Counted from the first letter of the stretch, positions 44,616 through 54,799 are shown. The stretch is DNA of 64,000 nt from Bacteroidota bacterium (GCA_016191555.1 JACPVX010000068.1:1-64000), one strand, 5' to 3'. Translations and numbers: made by a program. The notes: generated by a model not told the origin, from the letters alone.

Positions 44616-47369
44616 TCAGAATTTGAAGTTGTAAACGAGTGTTGGAATCACCGTTGCAAATACAGAAAGCTTATATCCTTGAATCGTTCCGTTTTCGGAA
44701 GTGAAGAAAACGGAATATGCATTGGCATTGCTTGTTACATTATACAAAGCAAACGTCCATGAACTGTGAGCCAGTTTTTTGATTTTGTGATTTCCCTCCA
44801 GATTAAAAGAAAGATCCGACCGAAAATAATCGGGTATACGAAAGGCATTTCGATCGGAATAGAAAATGCGCATCACACCGCCTAAGTCGTATTTGGCAAT
44901 AGGCAATGTGATAGGTCGTCCGGTGCTGTAAACTACATTTAACGAAACACTAAGGCGTCTGCTAAATTTATAATTGCCAATAAAATTAAACGCATGTGGT
45001 TTATCATAACGGCTCGGGTAATAGGTCCCGTTGTTGATAGTTTCAGAAGCGAAACTTCCCTGTGCGGATAGAAACGAACGCGAATAGGTGTAGCTGATCC
45101 ATCCATTAAGTTTACCGGAAGGTTTTTTAATTAAAAATTCAATTCCATACGCTTGACCCCTGGCCTTTACAACATCTGTTTCAAGATGCTTGTTTAAAAG
45201 CAGATTGGCTCCATCTTTGAAATCGGTAATGCCTTCCATTTCTTTATAATAAGCTTCAAGGGATGTTTCAATGGAATTTTGTCTGAAATTTTTATACAGC
45301 CCAATGGAGTATTGATCACCGACTTGTGGAGGAATATAAGTATCGCTTAGTTTCCAGATATCCGTTGGAGCAATGGCAACTGTATTCGAAAGCATTTGAA
45401 TGTACTGGCGCATTCTGTTGAAACTTATTTTTAACGATGCGCTTTTGGAAATCGAATAGCGGAGTGACGCACGTGGTTCCAACCCATGATAAGTAGCAAT
45501 AACACTGCCAGCCGAATAACCGATCGTATCAATTATATTATTTATTTGACGAGGTGCATTTGCTCCATAGATATACACATTTTTGGGTCCAATGTTTTGG
45601 TAATAGGAATAGCGCGCTCCCACATAGAGAGATAAAGCCGGACTTAACTCGATGGATTCGCCCAGATAAATAGCGCTTTCATAAGCTTGCTCTTCGGGTA
45701 TAGCGTCAGTTTTAATTTTAGAGGCGCTGCCGATTGGCTCATAGGTTCCTGCGGCAACTACATATTTCGTAAAGTGAATGCCGGCAGAAATCGTGTTTTT
45801 AGAATTGAGAAAGTAGTTAAAATCTGCTTTTGCGTTTAGCTGTTGTATGGAGAATTTGAGTGATGATGCTTCTACCGGATTTTTTGTAGTCGAGATACTG
45901 TAGTTGTATTGACTTGCCGCACCGGTAAACGTGCCAAACAATTTGTTGTTAAAAATGTGTTTCCATTTTAATGAAACATTTTTATCACTGTATTGATAAA
46001 GTGTATCACTCTTTAGTTTAAAGTCATCGCTGCTGGCATAGCCCGAGAGATAAAGATGATTTTTTTCATTGATCTGATGAGTGACATTCAGATTCAAATC
46101 ATAAAATGAAGCTTGGCTATTCTTTAACTCTTTTGTTTCGAACTGCCGCAAAAGCCAATCCGAGTACGTGGATCGAATGCCAATTAAGAATGTAGTTTTA
46201 TCTTTTATGATCGGCCCTTCGAGCGTCAGTCTACCGGTAATAGGACTAAGCCCACCAGCTCCTTGTATTTTTTTTGAATTACCCTCTTTCGATTGTACGG
46301 ATAAAACAGAAGACAGACGCCCGCCATACTCGGCTCCGATACCGCTCTTCAACAACTCTACGTTGCGGAGAACATCCGGATTAAATGTAGAAAAGAATCC
46401 AAATAGATGAGAAGGATTGTAAACAGTAGCATCATTATACAAAATTAGATTTTGATTGCTCGCACCTCCACGGACGTTCAGGCCAACTGTTCCTTCCCCA
46501 ACAGATTGAACACCGGGAAGTGTTAATACAACTTTCATGATATCAGCTTCACCCAGCGCTAATGGAATTTGTTTAATTGCTTTTACATCCAACCGCTCAA
46601 CACCCATTTGTGTACCGGTTAAGGCAATGTCTTTGTCTGATTTTACAATCACTTCCTTAAGAGCCGTTACCTCTTCTTCTAAGTCGATGTTTAGTTTTCC
46701 ATCCGCATTAAGTATGATTTGCTTCGCATGGGTTTTCATACCAATACTTCTAATCACCACTTGGTGTTGCCCTCTCGGCAGTGTAAGCGAGTAGTATCCA
46801 AAGGCATCTGTCGCTGTGCCCATTCTTAGTTTTTCAACAGAAAGGGTCGCACCTATTACAGGTTCTCCATTTTGCTTATCGCGAATAACTCCTGCAACCG
46901 TAGCATTGCCTGTAACTGACCCTGTTGTCTTACCAATTATAACCGGTACCTGATTGTCAGCTTTCGATTGAGCAGGTGGCTCCAAAAACTCCAAGTATGC
47001 CGAAGAAACAGAATCATTCGATACTTGCTGGTTTAGAAAATAATTGGAAGGTAATTTTGTGGTGAGCGTACGGTTATTGGTAATGAAAATAGTCCTGTCA
47101 ACCACAAAATAGCGCAGCGTGCTATTTTCAAAAATCTTATCCAGAATTTTGGCCAAAGAGACTTGATTAAAATCTCCACGTACAATAATTGTCTTTACCC
47201 ACTCAGGGCGATAATAGAAATGATAGTTCGTTTGCGATTCAATTTTCTGTATGAAAGTATCGAAATGGATTGAGTCGACCTTTAACGAAATGGAATCAGT
47301 AAGCTGAGCCTGTGCAGAAATATTCCAGATTACGAACCAACAGCACAAAACCGTTTTCATCGTTGACAT
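44616..47369 (-). CDS. TonB-dependent outer-membrane receptor with STN and carboxypeptidase-like domains
   Basis: 917 aa; ATG at 47369, or at 47360 three codons later. The signal peptide is followed by an STN (secretin/TonB N-terminus) domain at about 25-95, a CarboxypepD_reg-like domain at about 155-235 (VAGVIRDKQNGEPVIGATLS), a plug with GVQSVGEGTVGLNVRGGASN and a beta-barrel to the C-terminal YNFKF. It differs from SusC in size and has no SusD neighbour; DUF4249 and an MG2/plug protein follow instead. Ligand unknown. No ECF sigma or FecR gene is in the window. Confidence 0.92.
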   Translation of the reverse strand: MSTMKTVLCCWFVIWNISAQAQLTDSISLKVDSIHFDTFIQKIESQTNYHFYYRPEWVKTIIVRGDFNQVSLAKILDKIFENSTLRYFVVDRTIFITNNRTLTTKLPSNYFLNQQVSNDSVSSAYLEFLEPPAQSKADNQVPVIIGKTTGSVTGNATVAGVIRDKQNGEPVIGATLSVEKLRMGTATDAFGYYSLTLPRGQHQVVIRSIGMKTHAKQIILNADGKLNIDLEEEVTALKEVIVKSDKDIALTGTQMGVERLDVKAIKQIPLALGEADIMKVVLTLPGVQSVGEGTVGLNVRGGASNQNLILYNDATVYNPSHLFGFFSTFNPDVLRNVELLKSGIGAEYGGRLSSVLSVQSKEGNSKKIQGAGGLSPITGRLTLEGPIIKDKTTFLIGIRSTYSDWLLRQFETKELKNSQASFYDLNLNVTHQINEKNHLYLSGYASSDDFKLKSDTLYQYSDKNVSLKWKHIFNNKLFGTFTGAASQYNYSISTTKNPVEASSLKFSIQQLNAKADFNYFLNSKNTISAGIHFTKYVVAAGTYEPIGSASKIKTDAIPEEQAYESAIYLGESIELSPALSLYVGARYSYYQNIGPKNVYIYGANAPRQINNIIDTIGYSAGSVIATYHGLEPRASLRYSISKSASLKISFNRMRQYIQMLSNTVAIAPTDIWKLSDTYIPPQVGDQYSIGLYKNFRQNSIETSLEAYYKEMEGITDFKDGANLLLNKHLETDVVKARGQAYGIEFLIKKPSGKLNGWISYTYSRSFLSAQGSFASETINNGTYYPSRYDKPHAFNFIGNYKFSRRLSVSLNVVYSTGRPITLPIAKYDLGGVMRIFYSDRNAFRIPDYFRSDLSFNLEGNHKIKKLAHSSWTFALYNVTSNANAYSVFFTSENGTIQGYKLSVFATVIPTLVYNFKF

Positions 47370-47435
47370 TTACTTGTTAAAGCCGCATTACTCGCATAGA
47401 AATCTTCAAGAAAAATATTCCTGATTGACGCACCT

Positions 47436-48155
47436 TCATTTAAGTTTCAAATAAAAGTCGACCGCTTTTACAAGGCTTGCTTCTATTTTACTCTTTTTAA
47501 AACGGAGACGCTCGGAGCGAATAAAGCTAGTCAACTCCTGAGAATGATCACTGAGAATTTTGATCAGCGCCTTTTTTCCGGTGATGAAGTAATAGATGTC
47601 ATTCTTTTTTACCAAAAAGCGCGTCTTTTCGGTGAATTCTCTGACCACTTTACCCGATGAGGTGGTTTCTTTTAGCTCCTTTACTCGCTTGGCGTAAAGG
47701 CATACGTCTCCTTCAATCAGGCAATCGTAATATCCAAGGGGCAATGATTTTGAATAAAGTGACTTGAAGCGATGCCCATTCAGTGTAAAGTGTAGGACCT
47801 TACTTTTCACTAACTGAATCATTCGATAAGGCGATTCTTGCTCGATGATTATTTCATCTGTGTGGGTATTGTATCGAAAAGAGATGTTTGTAAAAACCTG
47901 TCCGTCATATTCAATATTGCCTTCGCTCCATTCATTTGACAAATAATAAGGGTGCTCTTTGCCTGTAGGCTGATATTCAAGGTACTCGCTGCCATTCAAA
48001 ACACGCTCCTGCCCGCGAATGGCGTTGGTATAGATTTCTTTAGCATTTGTAATAGAAGTAGTTAAAAACGAAGTGTCTGACTTAGGCGATTGCGAATAAG
48101 TCAAAGTGGAGAAAAGCAGAAAACCAATCTGTAAAACTATAACCCCTCTCATCAT
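47436..48155 (-). CDS. Exported protein of unknown function
   Basis: 239 aa with a signal peptide ending LTYSQ; an ATG one codon later is equally possible. The mature part contains VLNGSEYLEYQPTGKEHPYY and FRYNTHTDEIIIEQESPYRM, a pattern I associate with conserved Bacteroidota exported proteins without a known function. It lies upstream of the TonB operon by 66 bases and may be co-transcribed. Confidence 0.7.
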   Translation of the reverse strand: MMRGVIVLQIGFLLFSTLTYSQSPKSDTSFLTTSITNAKEIYTNAIRGQERVLNGSEYLEYQPTGKEHPYYLSNEWSEGNIEYDGQVFTNISFRYNTHTDEIIIEQESPYRMIQLVKSKVLHFTLNGHRFKSLYSKSLPLGYYDCLIEGDVCLYAKRVKELKETTSSGKVVREFTEKTRFLVKKNDIYYFITGKKALIKILSDHSQELTSFIRSERLRFKKSKIEASLVKAVDFYLKLK

Positions 48156-48193
48156 ACCAGATTTTCAACAGGGCTAATATACAACTTAGAACT

Positions 48194-51142
48194 TTAACTC
48201 ATCAACATCTCAATATCTTCTCGCGTCAGCGACTTCACTACGTTCTCTTCGTTTTGGATGAGATTTTCCGAGAGCTTGAGTTTATGTTTTTGCAGGGTCA
48301 GTATTTTTTCTTCTACTGTGTTGCGTGTAATGAATTTGTAAGTGAATACTTTTTTCTTCTGCCCAATGCGGTGAGCGCGGTCAGCTGCTTGTGCTTCGAC
48401 TGCCGGATTCCACCATGGATCGAGAATAAATACATAATCGGCCTCGGTAAGATTTAATCCCAATCCACCGGCTTTGATCGAAATCAAAAATACTTTCAGG
48501 TCTGGATTTTTATTGAACTTCTCCACCTGCTCCTGACGATCGGTGCTCGATCCATCCAAATACGCAAATGGAATTTTCCGGTCTTTCAACATCTCTTTCA
48601 TGATTTCCAAATGCTTGACAAACTGGCTAAACACCAACAGCTTGTGCCCCTCCAGCAAAGCATTTTCAATCATGTGCGAAACGTCTTCCAGTTTTCCAGA
48701 CGAGCCTGTGTAATGACTATCCACCATGCGTGGATGGTTGGAGATTTGTCGAAGCTTCGTTAAACCTTCTAATATCTGAATGCGAGAGCTGCCAATTCCT
48801 TCTTTGTCGATCAGCTCCAGAATTTTATGACGATAGAATGACTTTACCTCTTCGTACTTCTGCTCTTGCTCGGCACTCATATTGGTGTAGTAGATGTTCT
48901 CTACTTTCTCCGGCAAGTCGGTGGCCACTTGCGATTTTAATCTGCGCAGCATGAATGGCCGAATGATGCCATTGAGTTTTTTTGTTTTTGCCTCATCGGC
49001 TTTTTTCTCAATGGGCAATTGATATTCTTTCTTGAAGAAGGTTTGACCTCCCAGCAATCCAGGATTGATAAACGTCATCTGCGACCAGAGATCGAGCGTG
49101 GTATTTTCCAACGGTGTTCCCGTAAGGGTCAATTTATATCTCGACTTTAACTGCATCACCGCCTTGGCAATGTTGGCCGTTGGGTTCTTAATTACCTGCG
49201 ATTCATCCAGAATGATGTAGTTGAAATAAAATTTATCCAACACATCGATATCAAGGCGAGTGATACCATACGATGTAAGTACCAAATCGTATTTGCTGAA
49301 CCGACTCACATCTTTATTTCGTAGCGTGCCGGTGTAGGTTAAAATTTTTAGATCGGGTGTAAACTTAGAAGCCTCCATCTCCCAGTTGTAGATGAGCGAA
49401 GTAGGCATTACTAATAAAGAGGTGCCCGCATTTCCTTTTTCTTTTTCGGATTGAAGCAACGCCAAAGTTTGTACGGTTTTTCCCAAACCCATGTCATCGG
49501 CTAAGCAGCCACCCAAATGAAACTCATTTAGAAAGCGCAGCCAGTTGTAACCTGCTTTTTGATAAGGGCGCAGCGTGCCTTTGAATTGTGCAGGCAGTGC
49601 ATAGTCTTTGATGCCGGTGAATGATTGCAGATTGCGCAAGCGATCGCTCATTTGCACTTTGGCCAGATTGCCTTCTTCCAATTCACTCACCAGATTGATG
49701 TGATGCTTTTTCAGCATCGGCTTTTCTTGTTCGCCATGCGTTTCGCTGAGTGCAAACAGATCGCCATACTTAATCAACCACGCATCCGGAATGATCGCAA
49801 TTTCTCCATTTGGTAATTTAAACTCCACCTTCTTTTTGAGAATGAGTTTGCGTAGTTCTTTGAACGAGATTTCGTATTCACCAAACTTGATGCGTGCATG
49901 AATATCAAACCAGTCGATGTTTTCTTTGACTTCGAGTTCAATAACCGCCTTGCCCACAAAATATTTTTTGTCGCGGTTTTCCGGCTGGTTTACTTCAAAG
50001 CCAAGATTGAGGAGGTTGACACGATTTTCGTTTAACCACGAAAAAGCGTGTGCTTTGTCTACCGCACACCGGAATCCCCGTAAGGGCAGGCCTAACTTAA
50101 TTAATGTTTGCGCTGATTTTTTCTCGGATTCCGTATTTCGCTTAATGCGATGGAAAACATAATCGTTGTCCTTTTTTTCTACAGTAACACTTACCGGCCC
50201 AAAGGCATCTCCCCGGAATTTATATTTTCCGTAACGGAAAGAAAGATCAAATACAATCTTACCGGCTTCATCGTCTGTGCTTTCGGCACCTTCACCTTCT
50301 TGTCCAAACAAGGTAGGTACCGTCTTTTCATTGGCCGTGGGTAACTCTGAGATGGTCAGTAACGGATGCGGGTCGTGTTCGTGCTTGGCAATCTCAAAAC
50401 CATGCGCTTCTATTTCATCAAACGAAGCAATGAGCGGAGCGACAAATCGATTGTAATAGGTTTCCTCTAAATTTTTTGGAATCACTACATGTTTCTTGTT
50501 CAAGAAGGGTTGTAGTTTTTTTCCATCAACAAACTTTTCAAACCCGTATAGTTTTCCGTTGAAAACCATCCAAGCAGGCAGTTTGCAAATGAGATATGCG
50601 TTGGGGCTAGGAATTTCTACCCGCTTACCATTGTGTGAAATGGTAGGATAATAGTTGGTGTTTTCTTCGCTGCGCCTAAAGTGAAATTGAATGGTTGCGC
50701 GCGTTTCAAGTACTTCGAGTTTGCGCCACGTGGGTTCTCCATCGTTGCCCATTTCAAAAAGCATTTTACCTTTCAGCTTGTCGAGCACGAGTGCTCTGCG
50801 CTTTTCCATGTAAGCTTCAATTTGTTCTTGCAGCATTTCATCACCTTTTTCTTTGTGAAATACTTTGCTGAAGAACTCATCTGGCTTCATTATTTTTTTT
50901 GAGAAGTGTTTGAGCACAGCATCCTGATTCATGCTGTCCATCATCTCAATCAATTCAAAATCGCGTGCGTCCAGCCCTTTCGAAAACTCGCGTGCATTTT
51001 TGGAAGATATGTTCTGATGCTGATAAGTCAGTTTGCCTTTTTCATCCAAATGCACGATAAAGGACTCGAATATATAGCCCAAGTACTCGTGCTGATACAG
51101 CGAGTAGATAATTTGAAAGGGTTGTGCTGCCGATACTTTCAT
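48194..51142 (-). CDS. SNF2/Swi2 family DNA-dependent ATPase
   Basis: 982 aa. The ATPase core occupies the C-terminal half: motif I DDMGLGKTVQT, motif II DESQ (a variant of DEAH), motif III LTGTPLENTT, and in the second lobe GGLGLNLTEADYVFILDPWW and AADRAHRIGQ. The N-terminal 480 residues lack motifs I can name, but hold basic beta-rich segments. It probably remodels nucleoprotein complexes, as RapA/HepA-like enzymes do; the target is unknown. It stands alone. Confidence 0.92.
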   Translation of the reverse strand: MKVSAAQPFQIIYSLYQHEYLGYIFESFIVHLDEKGKLTYQHQNISSKNAREFSKGLDARDFELIEMMDSMNQDAVLKHFSKKIMKPDEFFSKVFHKEKGDEMLQEQIEAYMEKRRALVLDKLKGKMLFEMGNDGEPTWRKLEVLETRATIQFHFRRSEENTNYYPTISHNGKRVEIPSPNAYLICKLPAWMVFNGKLYGFEKFVDGKKLQPFLNKKHVVIPKNLEETYYNRFVAPLIASFDEIEAHGFEIAKHEHDPHPLLTISELPTANEKTVPTLFGQEGEGAESTDDEAGKIVFDLSFRYGKYKFRGDAFGPVSVTVEKKDNDYVFHRIKRNTESEKKSAQTLIKLGLPLRGFRCAVDKAHAFSWLNENRVNLLNLGFEVNQPENRDKKYFVGKAVIELEVKENIDWFDIHARIKFGEYEISFKELRKLILKKKVEFKLPNGEIAIIPDAWLIKYGDLFALSETHGEQEKPMLKKHHINLVSELEEGNLAKVQMSDRLRNLQSFTGIKDYALPAQFKGTLRPYQKAGYNWLRFLNEFHLGGCLADDMGLGKTVQTLALLQSEKEKGNAGTSLLVMPTSLIYNWEMEASKFTPDLKILTYTGTLRNKDVSRFSKYDLVLTSYGITRLDIDVLDKFYFNYIILDESQVIKNPTANIAKAVMQLKSRYKLTLTGTPLENTTLDLWSQMTFINPGLLGGQTFFKKEYQLPIEKKADEAKTKKLNGIIRPFMLRRLKSQVATDLPEKVENIYYTNMSAEQEQKYEEVKSFYRHKILELIDKEGIGSSRIQILEGLTKLRQISNHPRMVDSHYTGSSGKLEDVSHMIENALLEGHKLLVFSQFVKHLEIMKEMLKDRKIPFAYLDGSSTDRQEQVEKFNKNPDLKVFLISIKAGGLGLNLTEADYVFILDPWWNPAVEAQAADRAHRIGQKKKVFTYKFITRNTVEEKILTLQKHKLKLSENLIQNEENVVKSLTREDIEMLMS

Positions 51143-51297
51143 TTTTAAAATCCCAGTTCTAACATTAAAAAAGATTGCTAAAAGCAGCTCAAGGAACTGT
51201 TTTTAGAAAATTTCAGACCAAGGGGACTTGCAAAGTAGCGATTCTGTATGAAATAATTCTTCACTTTTTGGGTAAGAACCTACACGCTCATTACATG

Positions 51298-52515
51298 CTA
51301 TAGGTCTTCTGTAGAGAAAGATTTGGCGGCTACCGAAGCAGGATAGAACGAAATCAGGAGGGTAATGGCGATCATTACAGCGGAAATGGATAGAAAATCC
51401 AATGGATTCAGTTTTACCGGATAGTTGACAACAAGAGAGTTTTCCATTCCCATTCCCACCAGCCCAAATTGATCTTGTAGCCAGCAAATGGTGCCTCCGA
51501 AAACAAGCCCGATTCCCGCCCCCAGAAATGCGATCAGCGCTCCCTCGCTCAAAAAAATATTTCTAATCAATCTCGGGCTTGCACCAACAGCTGAGAGAAT
51601 GGCAACATCTTTTTTCTTGTCGATCACCAACATCATTAATGAGAAAAAGATGTTAATGGAAGCGACCAAAATTAAAAGGGTAAGCGCTAAAAAAGTAAAC
51701 AGCTTCTCCATTTTTAACAGCTTGTAGATATCCTTGTGCTGTTGCTCATTGGTAAGAACCGAAAAACGATCGCCAAGTAGCTTTTGTAACTCTTGTTGAA
51801 CGCTGGCTGTGGCTGACTTTGTTTTTATTTCGAGGCTTGTTCTTTTATTACCATAGTCCAAAAGATCCTGAGCGAAGGCTAGTGGAAGGAAAATATAATT
51901 GTCGTCATAGTTTTTTTCAATAGAAAACACACTTCCGGGTTCGATGTCTCTTCGGGCATAAAGTTTAGAAATGTCTAGTGAGGAGGCCTTGGCGTTTTTA
52001 ATGTAGTAAACCTGTAGAGGATAGATGTTATTCTCTACAGTAATATTGAGAGCGTAGCGAACGCCTCTTCCAATGATGGCATAATTGATTCCGTTTTCGC
52101 GCAGGCGTAATTTCCCTTCTACAATGTGGTCGTCCAGCCGATGTTGATTAATGAAGTTGTCACTGAGACCTTTAATGGTGACAACAATATCGGCATCGCG
52201 GTAACGCACTAATGCATAATCTTCTATGACTTCCGTAACGGTTTCTACGCCTTCAATAGCTTTTATTTTTTGCAAAAAGACCGAGTCCACTTCAAACGAT
52301 TTGCCCTTAACGGCTTCTACTTTTATTTCCGGATCGAAAGTGGTATTTAATGACCGTAGCAGATCGCCTAAGCCATTAAAAACAGAAAGCACAATAATGA
52401 GGGCCGCGGTTGAGAAGGCAACACCACCCATCGATATAATTGAAATAGCATTGATAAAATTTTTCTTCCTGGTAGAGAGAAAGTATCGTTTCGCTATGAA
52501 AAGGGAAAGGTTCAA
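51298..52515 (-). CDS. FtsX-like ABC transporter permease, LolC/LolE type
   Basis: 405 aa from a TTG start; no in-frame ATG gives a natural N-terminus (NLSLFIAKRYFLSTRKKNFI is the family's usual beginning). One N-terminal membrane helix, a large periplasmic domain (about 45-260) and three C-terminal helices, with LSAVGASPRLIRNIFLSEGA at the FtsX core. LolCDE-type permeases extract lipoproteins for the outer membrane. No lolD ATPase gene is adjacent. rbfA lies 17 bases upstream. Confidence 0.87.
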   Translation of the reverse strand: MNLSLFIAKRYFLSTRKKNFINAISIISMGGVAFSTAALIIVLSVFNGLGDLLRSLNTTFDPEIKVEAVKGKSFEVDSVFLQKIKAIEGVETVTEVIEDYALVRYRDADIVVTIKGLSDNFINQHRLDDHIVEGKLRLRENGINYAIIGRGVRYALNITVENNIYPLQVYYIKNAKASSLDISKLYARRDIEPGSVFSIEKNYDDNYIFLPLAFAQDLLDYGNKRTSLEIKTKSATASVQQELQKLLGDRFSVLTNEQQHKDIYKLLKMEKLFTFLALTLLILVASINIFFSLMMLVIDKKKDVAILSAVGASPRLIRNIFLSEGALIAFLGAGIGLVFGGTICWLQDQFGLVGMGMENSLVVNYPVKLNPLDFLSISAVMIAITLLISFYPASVAAKSFSTEDL

Positions 52516-52532
52516 TGGAGGCGGAAGATGAT

Positions 52533-52901
52533 TTAATTTTTATCTTCTTTAGGAATATGCAAATTTTTGATGATGTCTTCAATGCGTTGCGCGCCCTCCT
52601 CTATCTCGTCAATAAAAAATACCAATTGGGGTACAATGCGAGCCTGGTTGCGTATTTTGTTGCCTAAGGCCTTGCGAATCTCACTCTTCTTCAAGTTGAT
52701 TTTATCAAGTGTTGCCTGTTTGTCTTTGGCGAGCGTCATGCTCAGGTAAATTTTGGCAACACTCAAATCGGGGCTCATGCGCACATCGGCCACCGTTATG
52801 AAGGCATTATCTAATAAATTGGTCTTTTCCTTCAGAAAAATGTCGCTTAGCTCTTTTAAGATTAGCTTGCTGTATTTTTGTTGTCGTACGGTTCCACTCA
52901 T
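52533..52901 (-). CDS. rbfA: Ribosome-binding factor A
   Basis: 122 aa from the ATG at 52901 (MSGTVRQQKYSKLILKELSD); the reading frame opens nine codons earlier, but the family begins here. RbfA is a KH-like cold-shock protein for late 16S rRNA 5' end maturation. Conserved stretches are FITVADVRMSPDLSVAKIYL and IRNQARIVPQLVFFIDE. It heads the unit with the LolC/E-like gene and is divergent from the membrane protein gene at 52967. Confidence 0.93.
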   Translation of the reverse strand: MSGTVRQQKYSKLILKELSDIFLKEKTNLLDNAFITVADVRMSPDLSVAKIYLSMTLAKDKQATLDKINLKKSEIRKALGNKIRNQARIVPQLVFFIDEIEEGAQRIEDIIKNLHIPKEDKN

Positions 52902-52930
52902 AAAGTAAAAGTACAGAATGTCAATCACAC

Positions 52931-52938
52931 TATTTTTG
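52931..52938 (+). promoter_or_regulatory. Bacteroidota-type -7 element
   Basis: TATTTTTG matches TAnnTTTG exactly. It favours the GTG at 52967 over the TTG at 52946 as start, since transcription would begin close to 52944. No clear -33 element. Confidence 0.45.
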
Positions 52939-52966
52939 ATTTTATTTGCGCCTTCAACACTTTTTT

Positions 52967-54367
52967 GTGCTGCGATTTTTTAGATACAATGATCCTTATC
53001 GGCTGCTGGCTGTTCTCTTCATTCTGATTGTAATCAGTTTGCCACTTTTTATTAGTCCGGCCGGCATTACTTGGCACGAGTTGAAGGATCTGGTGTTGGG
53101 CGAGGCACTCAATGACGGCAAGTCAATTTATACCGGCATCGTAGATGATACCGCGCCCATTGCTGCCTGGTTCAATGGGTGGATGGATTTTGTGTTTGGG
53201 CATTCGTTAACAGCCAGACATATCACTGCCTTATTATTAATTTTTTTTCAAGCGTCCTTTTTTGCAGTACTTCTTATCAGCAATAAAGCATATAACGAAA
53301 ATACGTACCTCCCTGCACTTATTTTTGGTGTTCTTGGTTTGTTTTCGTTTGACATGCTGGCACTTTCACAGGAATTGTTGGCCTCTACTATTTTACTTTT
53401 TGCGCTGAATAATCTATTTAAGGATATTGAATTTCGTGAGCAGCGCGATGAAGTCGTCTTTAATTTGGGAATTTATCTGGGGCTTGCATCGCTTATCTTG
53501 TTTAGCTGTTTTGTGTTTTTGCCAGGCACACTGATCATTCTATCGGTTTTCACACGAATGAATTTACGCAAGGCATTATTGCTTATTTTCAGTTTTGCCC
53601 TTCCGCATTTGATGCTATTTTCTTTTTTCTTTTTGAAGAATAATGAGCGCTATCTGATCGATTACTTTTATGCACCCAATTTGACATTTCACACGGAAGC
53701 TATTCTTTCTGCAAGTTCTTTACTTTGGTTGACAGCTGTACCGATTATTTATCTCCTTTTTTCGATGGTAATGCTCAACCGAGAAGCTCACTTTACGAAA
53801 TATCAGTCGCAGTTGCTTCAGGTAATGTTGTTGTGGTTGGTCATTGCATTTGTACACCTGGTTATAACCCGTGAGCGTACCCCACATAGCTTCTATTTCT
53901 TTTTGCCACCCCTGACGTATTTTATTAATCATTATCTATTGCTGATTCGCAGGAAGCGATTGGCAGAAGTCATGCTACTATTGTTGTTGACAGCAGTGAT
54001 TAGTATTTCATTAATGAGTAAGAGTGGAAAATGGAAGGCAATTAATTATGATAAACTTTTTGCGATTGCATCGGCAGCCGACCCAACTTTGAAGGGCAAG
54101 CGAATTCTGCTATTAGAAAAGAATGAAGGCTACTATTTGGAAAACAAATTGGCCGCTTCTTTTTTGAATTGGGATCTTTCAAAAAATGTCTTCAACAACC
54201 CTGATGAATTTGAAAACATCAATCAAATAGATCGATCCTTCCAGCAAGATGCTCCGGAAGTTATTATCGATAAAGACAATTTAATGAACCCGTTTTTTGA
54301 ACGACTTCCAGCTTGGAAAGCGAGATATAAAAAAGAAGGAACGCGTTACTATAAAATTAGCAACTGA
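52967..54367 (+). CDS. Polytopic membrane protein (DUF6427-like), unknown
   Basis: 466 aa from the GTG at 52967, giving the start MLRFFRYNDPYRLLAVLF; a TTG at 52946 would give 473. About eleven hydrophobic segments, with KSIYTGIVDDTAPIAAWFNG in the first loop and RERTPHSFYFFLPPLTYFIN later. The last 100 residues are a soluble tail. From memory it resembles proteins called DUF6427 in Cytophagales; the role is unknown. Its stop overlaps rpiB on the other strand by 11 bases. Confidence 0.72.
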   Translation: MLRFFRYNDPYRLLAVLFILIVISLPLFISPAGITWHELKDLVLGEALNDGKSIYTGIVDDTAPIAAWFNGWMDFVFGHSLTARHITALLLIFFQASFFAVLLISNKAYNENTYLPALIFGVLGLFSFDMLALSQELLASTILLFALNNLFKDIEFREQRDEVVFNLGIYLGLASLILFSCFVFLPGTLIILSVFTRMNLRKALLLIFSFALPHLMLFSFFFLKNNERYLIDYFYAPNLTFHTEAILSASSLLWLTAVPIIYLLFSMVMLNREAHFTKYQSQLLQVMLLWLVIAFVHLVITRERTPHSFYFFLPPLTYFINHYLLLIRRKRLAEVMLLLLLTAVISISLMSKSGKWKAINYDKLFAIASAADPTLKGKRILLLEKNEGYYLENKLAASFLNWDLSKNVFNNPDEFENINQIDRSFQQDAPEVIIDKDNLMNPFFERLPAWKARYKKEGTRYYKISN

Positions 54368-54794
54368 TTTTGTCGACCCTTTTGGCATGTCGCCCGCCTT
54401 CAAAAGCTGAATGCAGAAATTTATCGAGAATTTTTTCAGCTAACTCAATAGAAATGTGACGTGCCGGAATGCATAGAACGTTCGCATTATTGTGTGTACG
54501 AGCCAATTCGGCCAACTCTTCTTTCCAGCAAATAGCTGCGCGGATGCCTTGATGTTTATTAGCCGTCATAGCTACACCATTGGCACTGCCACAAATCAAC
54601 ACACCTAAATCAAATTCCTTTTTTTCTACACCACTCGCTACCGGGTGCGCAAAGTCAGGGTAGTCTGCCGATTCGCTGCTGTAGGTTCCGAAATCTTTAA
54701 CGGCATACCCATTTTTCTCCAACCATTTTTTCAGTAACTCTTTGTATTCAAAGCCTGCATGATCGGCACCTATTGCAATTTTTTCTGTAGACAT
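54357..54794 (-). CDS. rpiB: Ribose-5-phosphate isomerase B
   Basis: 145 aa, usual length. IAIGADHAGFEYKE (6-19) holds the substrate-binding Asp11-His12, and Cys68 in LICGSANGVAMTANK is the catalytic base of RpiB. It interconverts ribulose-5-phosphate and ribose-5-phosphate in the pentose-phosphate pathway. It follows tatC by 5 bases on the same strand. Confidence 0.96.
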   Translation of the reverse strand: MSTEKIAIGADHAGFEYKELLKKWLEKNGYAVKDFGTYSSESADYPDFAHPVASGVEKKEFDLGVLICGSANGVAMTANKHQGIRAAICWKEELAELARTHNNANVLCIPARHISIELAEKILDKFLHSAFEGGRHAKRVDKISC

Positions 54795-54799
54795 AGTGA

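Noticed and set aside
51203-51487. Open frame of 94 codons overlapping the 3' end of the LolC/E-like gene, considered as a frameshifted extension
   Set aside because: The permease frame is complete to its last membrane helix and stop, and the overlapping frame has no membrane or domain character.
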